Shown piece after piece: positions 24,634-34,128 of a stretch of 35,280 bases of DNA. The DNA comes from Candidatus Latescibacterota bacterium (GTDB lineage: Bacteria > Latescibacterota > UBA2968), in contig JAJDYX010000044.1 of the NCBI GenBank assembly GCA_022824945.1, forward strand, positions 1 through 35,280, given 5' to 3'. Every line of letters starts with the position of its first letter. Within the stretch, counting starts at the first letter, position 1. Made by a program: the position numbers and the translations under genes. The notes below the pieces were generated by a model that was not told the origin of the DNA, did not search any database, and saw nothing but the letters and a program-made list of their open reading frames with translations.

Positions 24634-27600
24634 TTACTTGAGCAGCATCAGCTTCTGCACCTGTTGGAACTTCCCTTCTGCCGAAATCTCGTAGAAATAA
24701 ACCCCACTCGAAACCGGCACACCGCGATCATCCATTCCGTTCCAGCGAATCTGATAACGACCCGCATTCTGCGCCTCAGAAGCGACCAACGTCCGAACCA
24801 CCTGACCCAACACATTGTAAATCTGGAGTGTTATGTCGGCAGACTCGGCCAAATCGTACTTAATGGTCGTATCCGGGTTAAATGGATTGGGGAAGTTCTG
24901 GTGCAAAGCGAACTCTCTGGGCGTGCTCTGGAGTTCCAACACACCCGCGACCACCGCCGGGTTGGAAAGACTCGTCGGGTCAAAGACCAGACCATTGGCA
25001 ATCTCAAACCTGGCGCTATCCTCGAACTCATACAACACGCGGAACACAAACCGAACAAGGTCGCCACCACCGGAAACCGCTGTACCATTCACCAGGCCGT
25101 TAGCAACTTCAACCTGGCCGTCGGCAATTAGGCGATGGAAGAACATCGGAGTCTCGCCACCTGTTGACGTGAGCAAATCTTCATCGGCAGGGGCAACACT
25201 GACGAACTCGAACTTGTCGGTATCGTAATTGAGCGTGAAACCATAAGAGACCAGAGCTTCGACATTGGCAAGCGACACATCTACAGCCACCATCTCGCCA
25301 GCAACCACGCGCTCACTACCCAGACTCAGCGAGAACTCAGCATTCTCATTGATGCCAGGCAGCAAAACGATAGGCTTCGATGCAGGCGCAGGGCCAGGAT
25401 TTGCCGTCTTGCCCCATGACAAGCGAAACGCGTCATAGTCAGTCAAATTAACCATGCCATCACCGTTGATATCAGCCTGGAGAAAGATCTGGACATCGGT
25501 ATCATCGGCTGTGCCATCACCATTGATATCGTCACCCATGCTCTTACCCCACGCCTTCCTGAAGAGATCGTAGTCATTCAGGTCAACTGTATTGTCAGCA
25601 AAGGAGATGAGATGAACAGCATCGCCGCTACCGTCTGCTTCTGTAGTAAACGGCATACGCATCGGCTCAGAAGACTCATCGACAAATGTCCAGGTCCCTG
25701 ACACAGAAACGCGACCATCTGTAGCTTCCACCGTCACATCGCCTGCCGTATCAATAGTCAGCATCACAGAACCATCATCATCTGCTGCTTCACCGTTAAT
25801 GGTAACAGGAAGATCAGCAGTATAACCGTCTGCCGTAGCTGTCACCGTTATGCTGCCAGGATCAGCAGGAATCTCGATCTCTTCTGCTGGATCCAAAACA
25901 TTACCATCTGAATCCTTGAGCGTAAGCGTAGGCATCACAGGATCAACAACAGAGAAACTCACGCGTTGAATTTTGATGTCTGCCGTACGCGCATTGGATG
26001 GCTCTAACTCATCATCCTCTATAGAGATATTAACCCGCACAGTTGATCTACCTTGAGTTTCAAGTACATAAAGCGAACCATCAGCCGGGATATTATCGCC
26101 TAAAAAGAGATCATCCTGAGAAGGACTGGAAGCAAAAGAGACAGGAATGCCATCGAACTGAACGCTAACTGACTTATTGGCATTTTTTGTCACCTCGCTA
26201 TCCAACAACTTCAAGGAGTCTGAGGAACTTATGGTAGCATCCAAATCCGCCACAAAAGCCTTCACTGAGGGGTTGCGATACTTATCAGCAGGGATTATCT
26301 CAAGCTCGAAGGAGCCAGGATTAACCTCTGTCACCGCGACGCCTGTTTCCTTATCTGGCTGATAGGCAGTCACATTAAACCTGGCGAAGTCAGCCGCGTC
26401 AACGTAGAGATCTCCTATTGAACCATTAAATACTTCAGCATCAGCAGCATCCAGATGTTGAACCAGTATGGTAATGTCATCAAGAGCCTTTTCAGACTTG
26501 GCGTGAACCGTGCGCTTGCCGTTTGACCAACCAGCAGCATTCAGCGTGGCATAACCAGGATTAGCATCGTCGTTGGTCACGCCGCCACCAGAGAAACTGA
26601 CGGACTCAGCAACACCGTCTCCCGCCCAGGCACTGATCTTCACCGCAGACGCCATAGTGTTCTTATACGTATAAACATTACGGTCATCAGCACCACTATT
26701 ATCAATAGCCTGAATCTCCAACACAAATGCCTGACCAGCTATCACGCCAGCACTTGCTTTCTTTGGATCGGTATTCCCAGTCATATTGGTGACCGTAAAC
26801 GCATTTGCCATCGGATTGGCGAAGGATGCACTAAACTTGAGCTCTTCACCGCCCGAGATAGCGACATTACCTGCCAAATCGCGGGTAAATATCGTCAGCG
26901 TATAGGTCCGACCATCATCGAACGCATCAGTGATTGTGATTTCCTTATCACCCTTAGCCGTCGTACCTCCAACCTCCTCCACAATGGGAACTTCCCCACG
27001 GGATGAGTAAGTCACCGAAATCGAGTCCACGGCTTCAGGAAGCGTTAGGGTCGGATTGCGCGTGGCATTGTTAATGAGATACGAACCATCCTCCTCCTCT
27101 TCCAACAAAGATTGCTTTGGGAACCAGGTCATAAGCTCTGGAGAATTTTCATCGTGAGTGACATTTGCAATGTCCATCACAGTCTTGTTCCCCGCAGCGT
27201 CTATCGCTACAACCCTCAGCGTAATGGATGCACCGCCAATAAGATCTGCTCTATCATCTTCCAGAGCCTTTGGATATAAAAGAGCACTCGTGTTATAGGC
27301 GGTAGTGTCTCCAACTGTGTTCGCAGCCGCCTGTCCAATTACGTTAGCGATGCTCGTTTCCGTCAGATCAACCTTGTCACGGTTTTCAACTCTTCCCGTT
27401 CCTGGTGCAAAAATATACAGCTCATCCAGGTCGTCTTCATCCACCCGCACGACCAGAGGCTTGAGGAGATCATCATACTCTTCCAGGGCACGCTCATTCT
27501 CATAAAGAGCTGAGAAGTGATCACCAGAAGCAGGATGGATAACCGAAATCTTCGGCTTCCTGGAATCCCCTTCAAACTCCACTGAAGACACACCAGTTGC

Positions 27601-29505
27601 CGAAACATTGCCAGCCTGATCTATCGTGTTTAACCTGGCGACAATAGGCAAACCATCTACTTCAAAAGGCTTGTTATTCCCTACATTCTTCCCGGTATCT
27701 CTGTTTTGGGCGCTATTTGCTCTGAGTGTGTTGAGTGCAAATGTCCCGGCTGCCACGTCCAAAGAGATACCTAACGAACCATCAGATGCATCAGCTATGT
27801 CATCTGCATCAAAGGTCTCTGATACGAATGTTTTGTCCCTACCGCCTGCTGTTGCTGCGTCCACAGGAACAAGCGCAAGCCGGATATTACCATCTCTGAA
27901 ACGCACAGTACCGCTGACGGCCAATTCCACCTCAATCTCATCGCCTATCTTAACCATCGTGTTTCTGGTTGCAGGCTCTCCTTCAACGGTAACTGTCAGG
28001 TCGGCTGCGTCAAATTCCGCGCTATCAGCAGGACGAACAACATCAACCTGTACCAGGTCCCCATCACCAACTTTTCTATTCGCCGGATTGACGCCAGCAA
28101 GTAATGACGCGCTGGAGAAAACGTCAGTTTTAGCGTCATTACTGTTGATAATGTTGACGGGAGGATCAGCAGTTGCGTCAATTGATGGTGCTACAAATAT
28201 AGCAACGGCATACACGCCTTTATAGGACGCAGCAGTAGGTGTAGCTTTATTATCCTCTCCCAGTTTAAACGTAAATACAAACTTATCTGTTGCCCTATCA
28301 TACATGACATCTTCATCATTGGTTTCAATAGTCCCATCACTTGCTGCATTAAAATTTGTTACAGTCATCGGGCTCGCTATCGGAGCAGCAGCACGAGTAA
28401 GAGCAGGAACATACGCGGAAGGATCATCCAAGGTAAGAGCAAGAGGCGTATAGTCGGTGTTGTTAGTGTCGTCGTTTATAGTATCGCGCAACGAAACCTC
28501 AATGCTTGTAAACTGCGTCCAGTCATAAGCGTGCCGACTCACGCGCATCACATGAACCTCAATCTCGTCGCCAATCCCCACCCAGTCTTCATTCCCTGGA
28601 GAAGCAATAACAACGCGAAAACCTTGAACATCCTCAGCATCGCGATCTATGACAGGAATCTCTATCATAGACGACCTGTAGCCAGGGAATCCGGCGACCA
28701 CCCTAATAGTGCCTGCGGAAGTATTTGCCGGGACAGTCAACGTAGCCTCGACCCCAGCTGTAGCATCACCTACTATATCCGGAACCGTTGGGGCAGTGAC
28801 AGAAGTCTCGCTACCATTCGCAGCGATATGAGTCGCAACCAAATTCGCAGTCACCGTAATATCAGCATCATTTTCATCCTGTCCTGGTGCCTGCGCCAGG
28901 GTCACAGTTAAGGTCACATCCTGACCTGCGTCTGCATTTGCATTAACGCTGGGCACCGCACTGTCCGCCGAAAGGGTTATACTTTTAGTTGAGGCGGGGA
29001 TTCTATGCATAGATCTTACTGGAATCGACGTCGTGAATGCGGCGTACGCGTAGTCAGTGGCGGTACCTACTTCGATACTGGAGAGCGCACTGGCAGTCGC
29101 GGACAAGGTCGCAGTATCAACATAATCAGTACTGGCATCTACGACTAAAATACCACTGCTCGTGCCTGTGCCTGTATCGTCCACCTCTACTTCAAGAGGG
29201 GCAAGAGCTGTTATAGCATTCTCATCAGAGGCATCCGCAGTGACTGTGAACGCTCCGCCAGTGCCGCCAACGACTGATAGAGTTACAGTTACAGTCGTAG
29301 TCGCATTGGGTACAGGATTTAATGTTACTCGCACCCTCGCGGAATCAGAAGCACTACTAGCAGTTCCCGCCTCCACACCATCCACCCTTGAATCGGTAAA
29401 CTCCACCGTCATAGTTCCAGTGTTTTGTGCAAAACTGTCTGGCGCTCCAAGGCCCACCATGAGCAAAAGAGCCGCCAAAAAGCCAATTGTTTTGTGAAAA
29501 TTCAT
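24634..29505 (-). CDS. Giant secreted Ig-type protein with dockerin, cohesin and sorting domain
   Basis: 1623 residues; AGGAGGT is 8 nt before ATG 29505. Signal peptide 1-26 (HKTIGFLAALLLMVGLG...SFAQ). Residues ~30-1290 are a chain of Ig/cadherin-like beta domains with many Asp/Asn (DxDxD-type loops, e.g. VRVDEDDLDELYIF near 690-705), consistent with calcium-stabilised surface proteins. Two dockerin-type EF-hand segments follow (~1300-1370: DINGDGTADDTDV, DINGDGMVNLTDYDAF), then a cohesin-like domain (~1385-1525) and the sorting module (NFPNPFNPDTTIKYDL, IYNVLGQVVRTL, GVYFYEIS, KLMLLK). It is the first large gene downstream of a consensus promoter and a long leader. Function is inferred as cell-surface or extracellular structural/adhesive; no enzymatic domain is recognised. 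Confidence 0.87.
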   Translation of the reverse strand: MNFHKTIGFLAALLLMVGLGAPDSFAQNTGTMTVEFTDSRVDGVEAGTASSASDSARVRVTLNPVPNATTTVTVTLSVVGGTGGAFTVTADASDENAITALAPLEVEVDDTGTGTSSGILVVDASTDYVDTATLSATASALSSIEVGTATDYAYAAFTTSIPVRSMHRIPASTKSITLSADSAVPSVNANADAGQDVTLTVTLAQAPGQDENDADITVTANLVATHIAANGSETSVTAPTVPDIVGDATAGVEATLTVPANTSAGTIRVVAGFPGYRSSMIEIPVIDRDAEDVQGFRVVIASPGNEDWVGIGDEIEVHVMRVSRHAYDWTQFTSIEVSLRDTINDDTNNTDYTPLALTLDDPSAYVPALTRAAAPIASPMTVTNFNAASDGTIETNDEDVMYDRATDKFVFTFKLGEDNKATPTAASYKGVYAVAIFVAPSIDATADPPVNIINSNDAKTDVFSSASLLAGVNPANRKVGDGDLVQVDVVRPADSAEFDAADLTVTVEGEPATRNTMVKIGDEIEVELAVSGTVRFRDGNIRLALVPVDAATAGGRDKTFVSETFDADDIADASDGSLGISLDVAAGTFALNTLRANSAQNRDTGKNVGNNKPFEVDGLPIVARLNTIDQAGNVSATGVSSVEFEGDSRKPKISVIHPASGDHFSALYENERALEEYDDLLKPLVVRVDEDDLDELYIFAPGTGRVENRDKVDLTETSIANVIGQAAANTVGDTTAYNTSALLYPKALEDDRADLIGGASITLRVVAIDAAGNKTVMDIANVTHDENSPELMTWFPKQSLLEEEEDGSYLINNATRNPTLTLPEAVDSISVTYSSRGEVPIVEEVGGTTAKGDKEITITDAFDDGRTYTLTIFTRDLAGNVAISGGEELKFSASFANPMANAFTVTNMTGNTDPKKASAGVIAGQAFVLEIQAIDNSGADDRNVYTYKNTMASAVKISAWAGDGVAESVSFSGGGVTNDDANPGYATLNAAGWSNGKRTVHAKSEKALDDITILVQHLDAADAEVFNGSIGDLYVDAADFARFNVTAYQPDKETGVAVTEVNPGSFELEIIPADKYRNPSVKAFVADLDATISSSDSLKLLDSEVTKNANKSVSVQFDGIPVSFASSPSQDDLFLGDNIPADGSLYVLETQGRSTVRVNISIEDDELEPSNARTADIKIQRVSFSVVDPVMPTLTLKDSDGNVLDPAEEIEIPADPGSITVTATADGYTADLPVTINGEAADDDGSVMLTIDTAGDVTVEATDGRVSVSGTWTFVDESSEPMRMPFTTEADGSGDAVHLISFADNTVDLNDYDLFRKAWGKSMGDDINGDGTADDTDVQIFLQADINGDGMVNLTDYDAFRLSWGKTANPGPAPASKPIVLLPGINENAEFSLSLGSERVVAGEMVAVDVSLANVEALVSYGFTLNYDTDKFEFVSVAPADEDLLTSTGGETPMFFHRLIADGQVEVANGLVNGTAVSGGGDLVRFVFRVLYEFEDSARFEIANGLVFDPTSLSNPAVVAGVLELQSTPREFALHQNFPNPFNPDTTIKYDLAESADITLQIYNVLGQVVRTLVASEAQNAGRYQIRWNGMDDRGVPVSSGVYFYEISAEGKFQQVQKLMLLK

Positions 29506-29506
29506 C

Positions 29507-29743
29507 CTATCGACCTCCTAAAAAAATGTTAGGATCGAGTAAGTGTTTGTTTACGAACGGATTAAATCTCCTGCGAAACTGCAACCTCTCGCGCTGTTCA
29601 TCGCGCTGTTTAAGACCGGACCCCAGAACAGGGTGAGAGCCACGACCTTTGCGAAGTATGCGAGAAGACCTACCAGATTCCAAATTTATATCCCTCCCTT
29701 CAACAGACTTGTTTTCATTTTCTTTAATTCCTTTCAACACAAC
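29507..29743 (-). CDS. Possible small basic leader protein (uncertain)
   Basis: A 78-codon frame from GTG 29743 (or TTG 29740) ends one base before the ATG of the giant secreted protein, with its last codons forming that gene's AGGAGGT site. It would encode a basic Arg/Lys/Gly-rich protein. No SD is visible at its start, and it lies wholly inside the transcribed leader, so it may be chance. If translated, it would couple expression of the big gene. Confidence 0.25.
   Translation of the reverse strand, partial: VVLKGIKENENKSVEGRDINLESGRSSRILRKGRGSHPVLGSGLKQRDEQRERLQFRRRFNPFVNKHLLDPNIFLGGR
29586..29639. promoter_or_regulatory. Imperfect hairpin in the long leader
   Basis: CTCTC (29586-29590) pairs with GAGAG (29635-29639) and TGTTC (29595-29599) with GAACA (29626-29630), with 4-nt stretches on each side between the two stems. 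It lies about 80-135 nt upstream of ATG 29505. Confidence 0.35.
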
Positions 29744-29933
29744 AGGTTACAAATACTTTATAGACTCGCCATTTTATTCGAGTACCTCCTTCCAAAAACA
29801 GCCTAACACACACCAATGCAACATCCTTACAATGGCTTTCAGGAGTAATGCGTTAGGAAAAATCAACACTCCCTCTGTTTTGTTTGATGTTTGGTTCATG
29901 GGAACTGCTCCATATTAAATATACGACGGGCTA

Positions 29934-29962
29934 ATTATATGCAATCAAAAACACAGTGTCAA
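29934..29962 (-). promoter_or_regulatory. Consensus sigma-70 promoter of the secreted-protein cluster
   Basis: Minus strand TTGACA (29962-29957), a 17-bp spacer, TATAAT (29939-29934): a perfect match to the E. coli-type consensus with optimal spacing. The predicted start, near 29927, is about 420 nt before ATG 29505. Confidence 0.8.
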
Positions 29963-30018
29963 GCCTTTTTTGTGTGTAAGTAATATGATAATAAAAAAGA
30001 AAGGCAAACACAATCAGA

Positions 30019-30175
30019 ATCAGGATTTACAGGATTAGAGGATGGGCAGGATAAAATCAAAGGCGAAAGGCAAAAGCAACCACAGATGAACACAGATCAA
30101 CACAGATGAAAAGGCGAAAGCCAATCCGCAGATGACGCAGATGGCGCAGATGAAAAAGCAAAAGGCAAAATCAAC
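30019..30175. repeat. Composite dispersed repeats
   Basis: An AATCAGGATTTACAGGATTA-type unit (30019-30061, relative of 11990-12033), CACAGATGAACACAGATCAA-type 10-bp repeats (30080-30109), GCAGATGACGCAGATGGCGC repeats (30126-30152) and interspersed AAAGGCAAAAGC motifs. Combinations of the same motifs occur at 3841-3945. Confidence 0.8.
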
Positions 30176-30178
30176 AGC

Positions 30179-30226
30179 AAAACCTTCTGGATCGCGGGTC
30201 AACTGCATCCCGCGATGACGAGTGCC
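30179..30226. repeat. Nested-palindrome repeat, copy E (terminator-like)
   Basis: AAAACCTTCTGGATCGCGGG, a 10-nt loop, CCCGCGATGACGAGTGCC. It has an 8-bp GC-rich stem. On the minus strand the stem is followed by CCAGAAGGTTTT, so it may terminate the glycosyltransferase transcript that ends 50 bp upstream. Confidence 0.75.
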
Positions 30227-30275
30227 AGACTAATATGAATGAATATAAGGAATACAGGGACAGAACAAAAGCGAA

Positions 30276-31898
30276 TTACCTGCTTTCAGCTACGAAGCGG
30301 ATACCCCTATTGGGCGGGGGTTCTGGCGCATTGGGATCAACCTGCTTCATAACCTGTTCCAAAACATCGACAATAATCGGATTGTACACCTCCCATTGAC
30401 GGACAGGCGATTCATTCTCATCGCGGCGCCAGATCTGGACATTGCCAAAACGCCTCTCCACCGTATAACCTGGAATAGCGAGACTGGTATCCGCCGCCAC
30501 AATATGACTAACCGATGCCGCCGTTATCTCCAGCCCCTTGTTTATCTCGCGCCCTGAAGACACATCGTAAAACGGTATCTCCCGGTGCAAATAGTAGTAG
30601 CCGGGCAAGTTATAATACCGTCTGTCAACCTGCCACACCCCCAGAACACCGGGCGCGCGGGCGAGATAGCGATACGCGGCAAAAATCGGATCCTGACCGC
30701 GGACAAACCCCACCTTACCCGTCTCTTTGGGATAGACGCGATACACCTGCTCCTGGGAAGGCAGCGCGTTCAGAATCCCACATAGTGAAACCGCCGCGAA
30801 CAAAACCCCTGCCAGTGCCCAAACGCGCGCGTTGCCCCGGACTTGCGCCACCACATCTGCGCCAATCAAAAGCCACAGCGGAATGACCGCAAAAACGAAC
30901 CGGTACACCCTGAGTGCCTGCACAGAATGAATGAGCAACACCAGACCGATCATCGCCAGCAAAAACCCGTAGCGGCGCAAATCGCGCAGAGCCATAACCA
31001 CACACAGCGCACTCAACCCAACACTCGCGAGCAAAAGCCACCATAAAAACTGGTATATAGGCGTCTCGATGTCGGACCCGCCATCAACCAAAAGATTGAA
31101 ACGAATATAGGTGAGATAAGAATGAAACAAACCGCCATCCCACGTCACAGCATCAAACATCCCCACCACCAACAGAAATGCACCCGCAGCAACCGCGAGT
31201 TGAACCTTCTTCTCCGTCCGCAAAAAGAACACACCCACAAGCAACAGCGCGAGCGGCGCGTATTGCACGCGTATCGCCACCATCAGAATCGCCATAAGCG
31301 CCACCAGCCACACCGTCCGCCCCCTATCCACCGACGACTGCACACACAGCACGAGCAACACCATCAACAACGCAGCATCCACAAACTCCGTCATCGGCTT
31401 ATGGGCAAACCCGACCAACTCATACCAGAACGCACCGGCCAATAGCGCGACCCGCGCCGACAGTTCCCCAAAATGTCCCCGCGCAAAAAAATACATCCCC
31501 ACCGGAATCAGCAGAGAAACCGCACAAAACATCAGCTTAACACCGCCCACATACCAGAACGGCTCGCCAAGTCCCACCAGATCAAACCCCTTCAACACCC
31601 CGGCAACCATGCCCGGCACCAGCCACGAACGCGCCCCGTAGAAAAACTCCCAATAAGTAACACCATTACCAAACACCAGGCGATGCGCCGGCTCCAAATA
31701 CTGCATGATCTCATCCGGATGCAAAACAAAATCGCCACACAGCGCAATCGCCGCACGCACCGCAAATGCCAATGCGAGCACCGGCAACAAAAATCTCCAC
31801 GGCCGTTCATCGGGCGTCTGCAAATGCAGCAAGCCATCCACCACTGACGACCTCTGCCCTCTTTCTCGCCGCCTTCTTCTCTGGTTTTCTTTTGCCAT
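30276..31898 (-). CDS. GT22-like membrane mannosyl/glycosyltransferase
   Basis: 540 residues from ATG 31898, chosen because AAGGA lies 6 nt upstream. A basic N-terminus (QRRRRRERGQR) precedes the first membrane helix (~35-55). HPDEIMQYLEP (60-70) is the hallmark lumenal HPDE-hQ motif of GT22 (ALG9/PIG-B-type) lipid-linked-sugar glycosyltransferases, followed by GARSWLVPG. Eight to ten further membrane segments reach to ~residue 390, then a ~150-residue soluble C-terminal domain with Tyr-Tyr-Leu-His-Arg-Glu-Ile-Pro-Phe-Tyr. It would transfer a sugar from a polyprenyl-phosphate donor on the periplasmic side; donor and acceptor are unknown. It lies 121 bp downstream of the DUF2079 gene, on the same strand. 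Confidence 0.8.
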   Translation of the reverse strand: MAKENQRRRRRERGQRSSVVDGLLHLQTPDERPWRFLLPVLALAFAVRAAIALCGDFVLHPDEIMQYLEPAHRLVFGNGVTYWEFFYGARSWLVPGMVAGVLKGFDLVGLGEPFWYVGGVKLMFCAVSLLIPVGMYFFARGHFGELSARVALLAGAFWYELVGFAHKPMTEFVDAALLMVLLVLCVQSSVDRGRTVWLVALMAILMVAIRVQYAPLALLLVGVFFLRTEKKVQLAVAAGAFLLVVGMFDAVTWDGGLFHSYLTYIRFNLLVDGGSDIETPIYQFLWWLLLASVGLSALCVVMALRDLRRYGFLLAMIGLVLLIHSVQALRVYRFVFAVIPLWLLIGADVVAQVRGNARVWALAGVLFAAVSLCGILNALPSQEQVYRVYPKETGKVGFVRGQDPIFAAYRYLARAPGVLGVWQVDRRYYNLPGYYYLHREIPFYDVSSGREINKGLEITAASVSHIVAADTSLAIPGYTVERRFGNVQIWRRDENESPVRQWEVYNPIIVDVLEQVMKQVDPNAPEPPPNRGIRFVAESR

Positions 31899-32019
31899 TC
31901 CTATCCTTCTACAAACTTTCAACGCAATAAATACACGCGCTATTCTTCAACACCTGATAAATGATCACATCGCGGGCAGTGCGGTTGTTCCATTCACACC
32001 CCTACCATCTCACCACCGC

Positions 32020-33999
32020 TCATTCCCGCCACGCGATTTCGGTAATAGCGAGACCGCCGCCGTTGAAATGGTCCTTACTGCTGTGCGGATTGGCGACACG
32101 AAAGCGCACGCGCACATCGCCAGACAACTCCGACATTGGGACGCACACATCCATCCTCGTATTATTGTCCAGATGGCACGACTGCCTCGGCATGCCAGCA
32201 TAAGAAATAACAACTTCCAACGGATGCTCTGCCGGGTGAAGCGGTGCCTGGACAGTAAAACACAGCGTGGCATCGCTATTTGCATCCACCAGCACACTTG
32301 AATTTTGTCCGATACTCAGCGGACCGAGGTTGGTGGTCAGCCACCCTGCTTTGAATGCAGCAGAATCATCCCCATCCTCAGACAGCTTCTGCAGTTCAAA
32401 AGGCGTGTTGTCCAGCGCGGCGATGGCATTTTTACTCACAATATAAATATCTGCCTGGGGATAGTGATAGACGAATCGGTCATTCACATGCTGAAAGTAT
32501 AGCTGAAACCCCGACGAAAAGGTGATTACGCTCTCAGCAGCATCAAAGTATTGGAACTTGATGTATTCGTGGGACAGGACATTGTGAGGTCGCACATCCG
32601 TTAGAATTAGTGACGCCATCGCCTCATCCATAATAAACTCGCCCATCGCGTTATCGACAATAAGCCTGTGGGTTATATCCGTGGCGTGGTCAACTGGCGC
32701 GATTTTGTCTATATACGAGAAGCTGAATCCCTCGCGCACGACATTCTTGCGGACATTGGTATTACCCGTCAGTGTAGCGGTCAGAAAAACGCACAGAACC
32801 AGTTGCAGCAGGGCGGAAATCAAAATCTGGCGGCGGTCAAACCGCGCTGTGATCTTTGACCAGAATTTCGGTGGCGTTGATTCCCGTCGTCGGTCAGAGT
32901 GTGTACGCGCAACATCCGGCTCCGATGTTAGCAGCATATCCCGCAACAGGGCGGACACCAGCGGCCAAAAAATTACCACCATCACCGGTGCCATCGTATA
33001 GGGAAAAAAAGTGCCAGCCAATTGGTCTTTCGCTATCAAGTGCCACATCATCCATGGCAAAACCGAAACCACCGCAATCAGAGGCAGCAGGCTTCTTTGC
33101 AGGACAGCGAACAAAGCCAACGCCAGGAGGGGAACGTACACATACTCGCGATTGGACGCAATAAAAGCCAACCGTTCCAAAATCAGATCCACAGTCAGGT
33201 GCGCGTAGGGCGGCGAACCGACAAACTTCCACACGATAATCTCATCTTCGCCGCTCGGAGCAAAGGATTGCCGCACCAGAAACGCGACAACGCTGTACCC
33301 AATACATACAAGTGACGCCAGCCCAAAAAACCGCCAGATATCCCGTCGCTCCCGTGCGCGCCAATAGAAGTACGCGGTCAGCAGGATAAACAATCCAAAC
33401 CCGTGCAACCCCGCGTCCTCCCGGACGCTGAGCAAGCCAGCCAGTGGCAAAAAAGGTAGCCACCACAAACGACGATGTTCGCGCAACCGCATCCAGATGG
33501 CGATGAACAAGGCAATAAACGCAGGCATTGCCATCTCTACATGGGGAAAACTGGTCGATGTGAACACGAAAGGGTTAAGCCCGGTGGCGACGGATACAAC
33601 CGCGAGTAACCAGCGATTTATCGCGCCGTAACCGATAATAAAAATCGCCAGGCTGACCATGCCCGCCCACACGCCCTGCACGATTGAGAAATAGATCTGC
33701 TCGGACAGAAACGGCGAAAACGGCTGGTAAATATAGGACAATGGAAAAAAGAACAGGAAAACGTGACGACCCAGCATGGGGACATCTTCTATGCTGGGGA
33801 TACTGGTGACATCCAGCGTCAGCGCATGGGTCGTCCAATAGGCGAACCAGCCGGCATCGTAAAGAAAGGCACCGTGGACATAAAAGTGGTGCAGCAATGA
33901 ATTGGCAATGACCACCTGCGGCAAAAAAAAGCACATCGCCGCGAGCAGCGCAGTTCGATAGCCGAAGCGCGGATGTAGAGCCTGCTTGCGATTAGCCAA
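32020..33999 (-). CDS. DUF2079 family membrane protein
   Basis: 659 residues from TTG 33999, which has AGGAGGT 5 nt upstream. Multiple membrane helices run to about residue 360 and again near 390-410. Family features: HGAFLYDAGWFAYWTTHA (~43-60), SFPHVEMAMPAFIALFIAIW (~150-170) and a Val-Arg-Glu-Asp-Ala-Gly-Leu motif (~192-199). The ~240-residue C-terminal part is predicted extracytoplasmic, with a beta-sandwich-like end (FTVQAPLHPAEHPLEVVISY, RFRVANPHSSKDHFNGGGLA). DUF2079 proteins resemble GT-C-fold glycosyltransferases; a role in surface glycan assembly with the neighbouring GT22-like gene is inferred. The HVEM region has His in place of the more usual His-Pro-Glu spacing. Confidence 0.82.
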   Translation of the reverse strand: MANRKQALHPRFGYRTALLAAMCFFLPQVVIANSLLHHFYVHGAFLYDAGWFAYWTTHALTLDVTSIPSIEDVPMLGRHVFLFFFPLSYIYQPFSPFLSEQIYFSIVQGVWAGMVSLAIFIIGYGAINRWLLAVVSVATGLNPFVFTSTSFPHVEMAMPAFIALFIAIWMRLREHRRLWWLPFLPLAGLLSVREDAGLHGFGLFILLTAYFYWRARERRDIWRFFGLASLVCIGYSVVAFLVRQSFAPSGEDEIIVWKFVGSPPYAHLTVDLILERLAFIASNREYVYVPLLALALFAVLQRSLLPLIAVVSVLPWMMWHLIAKDQLAGTFFPYTMAPVMVVIFWPLVSALLRDMLLTSEPDVARTHSDRRRESTPPKFWSKITARFDRRQILISALLQLVLCVFLTATLTGNTNVRKNVVREGFSFSYIDKIAPVDHATDITHRLIVDNAMGEFIMDEAMASLILTDVRPHNVLSHEYIKFQYFDAAESVITFSSGFQLYFQHVNDRFVYHYPQADIYIVSKNAIAALDNTPFELQKLSEDGDDSAAFKAGWLTTNLGPLSIGQNSSVLVDANSDATLCFTVQAPLHPAEHPLEVVISYAGMPRQSCHLDNNTRMDVCVPMSELSGDVRVRFRVANPHSSKDHFNGGGLAITEIAWRE

Positions 34000-34064
34000 G
34001 GACCACCTCCTGTGTGCAGTTATTCATTTTTCACCGGTCCTTTTTGCCAAATTCATCTCCACAT

Positions 34065-34118
34065 AAAAACAAGTGCCTCACGGGTCGGCAAAAAATTTGG
34101 CCGACCCGTGAGGCACTT
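34065..34118 (-). terminator. Terminator with 19-bp perfect stem
   Basis: AAGTGCCTCACGGGTCGGC (34071-34089) and its exact reverse complement (34100-34118), separated by 10 nt. On the minus strand it is followed by GTTTTTATG, a T run. It lies 140 bp downstream of the nuclease gene. Confidence 0.75.
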
Positions 34119-34128
34119 GAAGAAAGCC

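Larger units (their letters stand above)
29506..30275. other. 770-bp intergenic region: leader, promoter and repeats
   Basis: From right to left: dispersed repeats (30019-30226), a consensus minus-strand promoter (29934-29962), then about 420 nt of transcribed leader before ATG 29505. The leader holds very short SD-preceded reading frames (for example ATG GCG AGT CTA TAA near 29758-29772, and a 10-codon one near 29690-29719) and a longer frame described separately. It can fold a hairpin from CTCTC/GAGAG and TGTTC/GAACA (29586-29639). I could not match it to a known riboswitch. Confidence 0.6.

Noticed and set aside
29506..29760. c-di-GMP (GEMM-I) riboswitch in the long leader
   Set aside because: CGCAAAG and GGTAGGT pieces occur, but in the wrong order, and the flanking stems do not fit the consensus.
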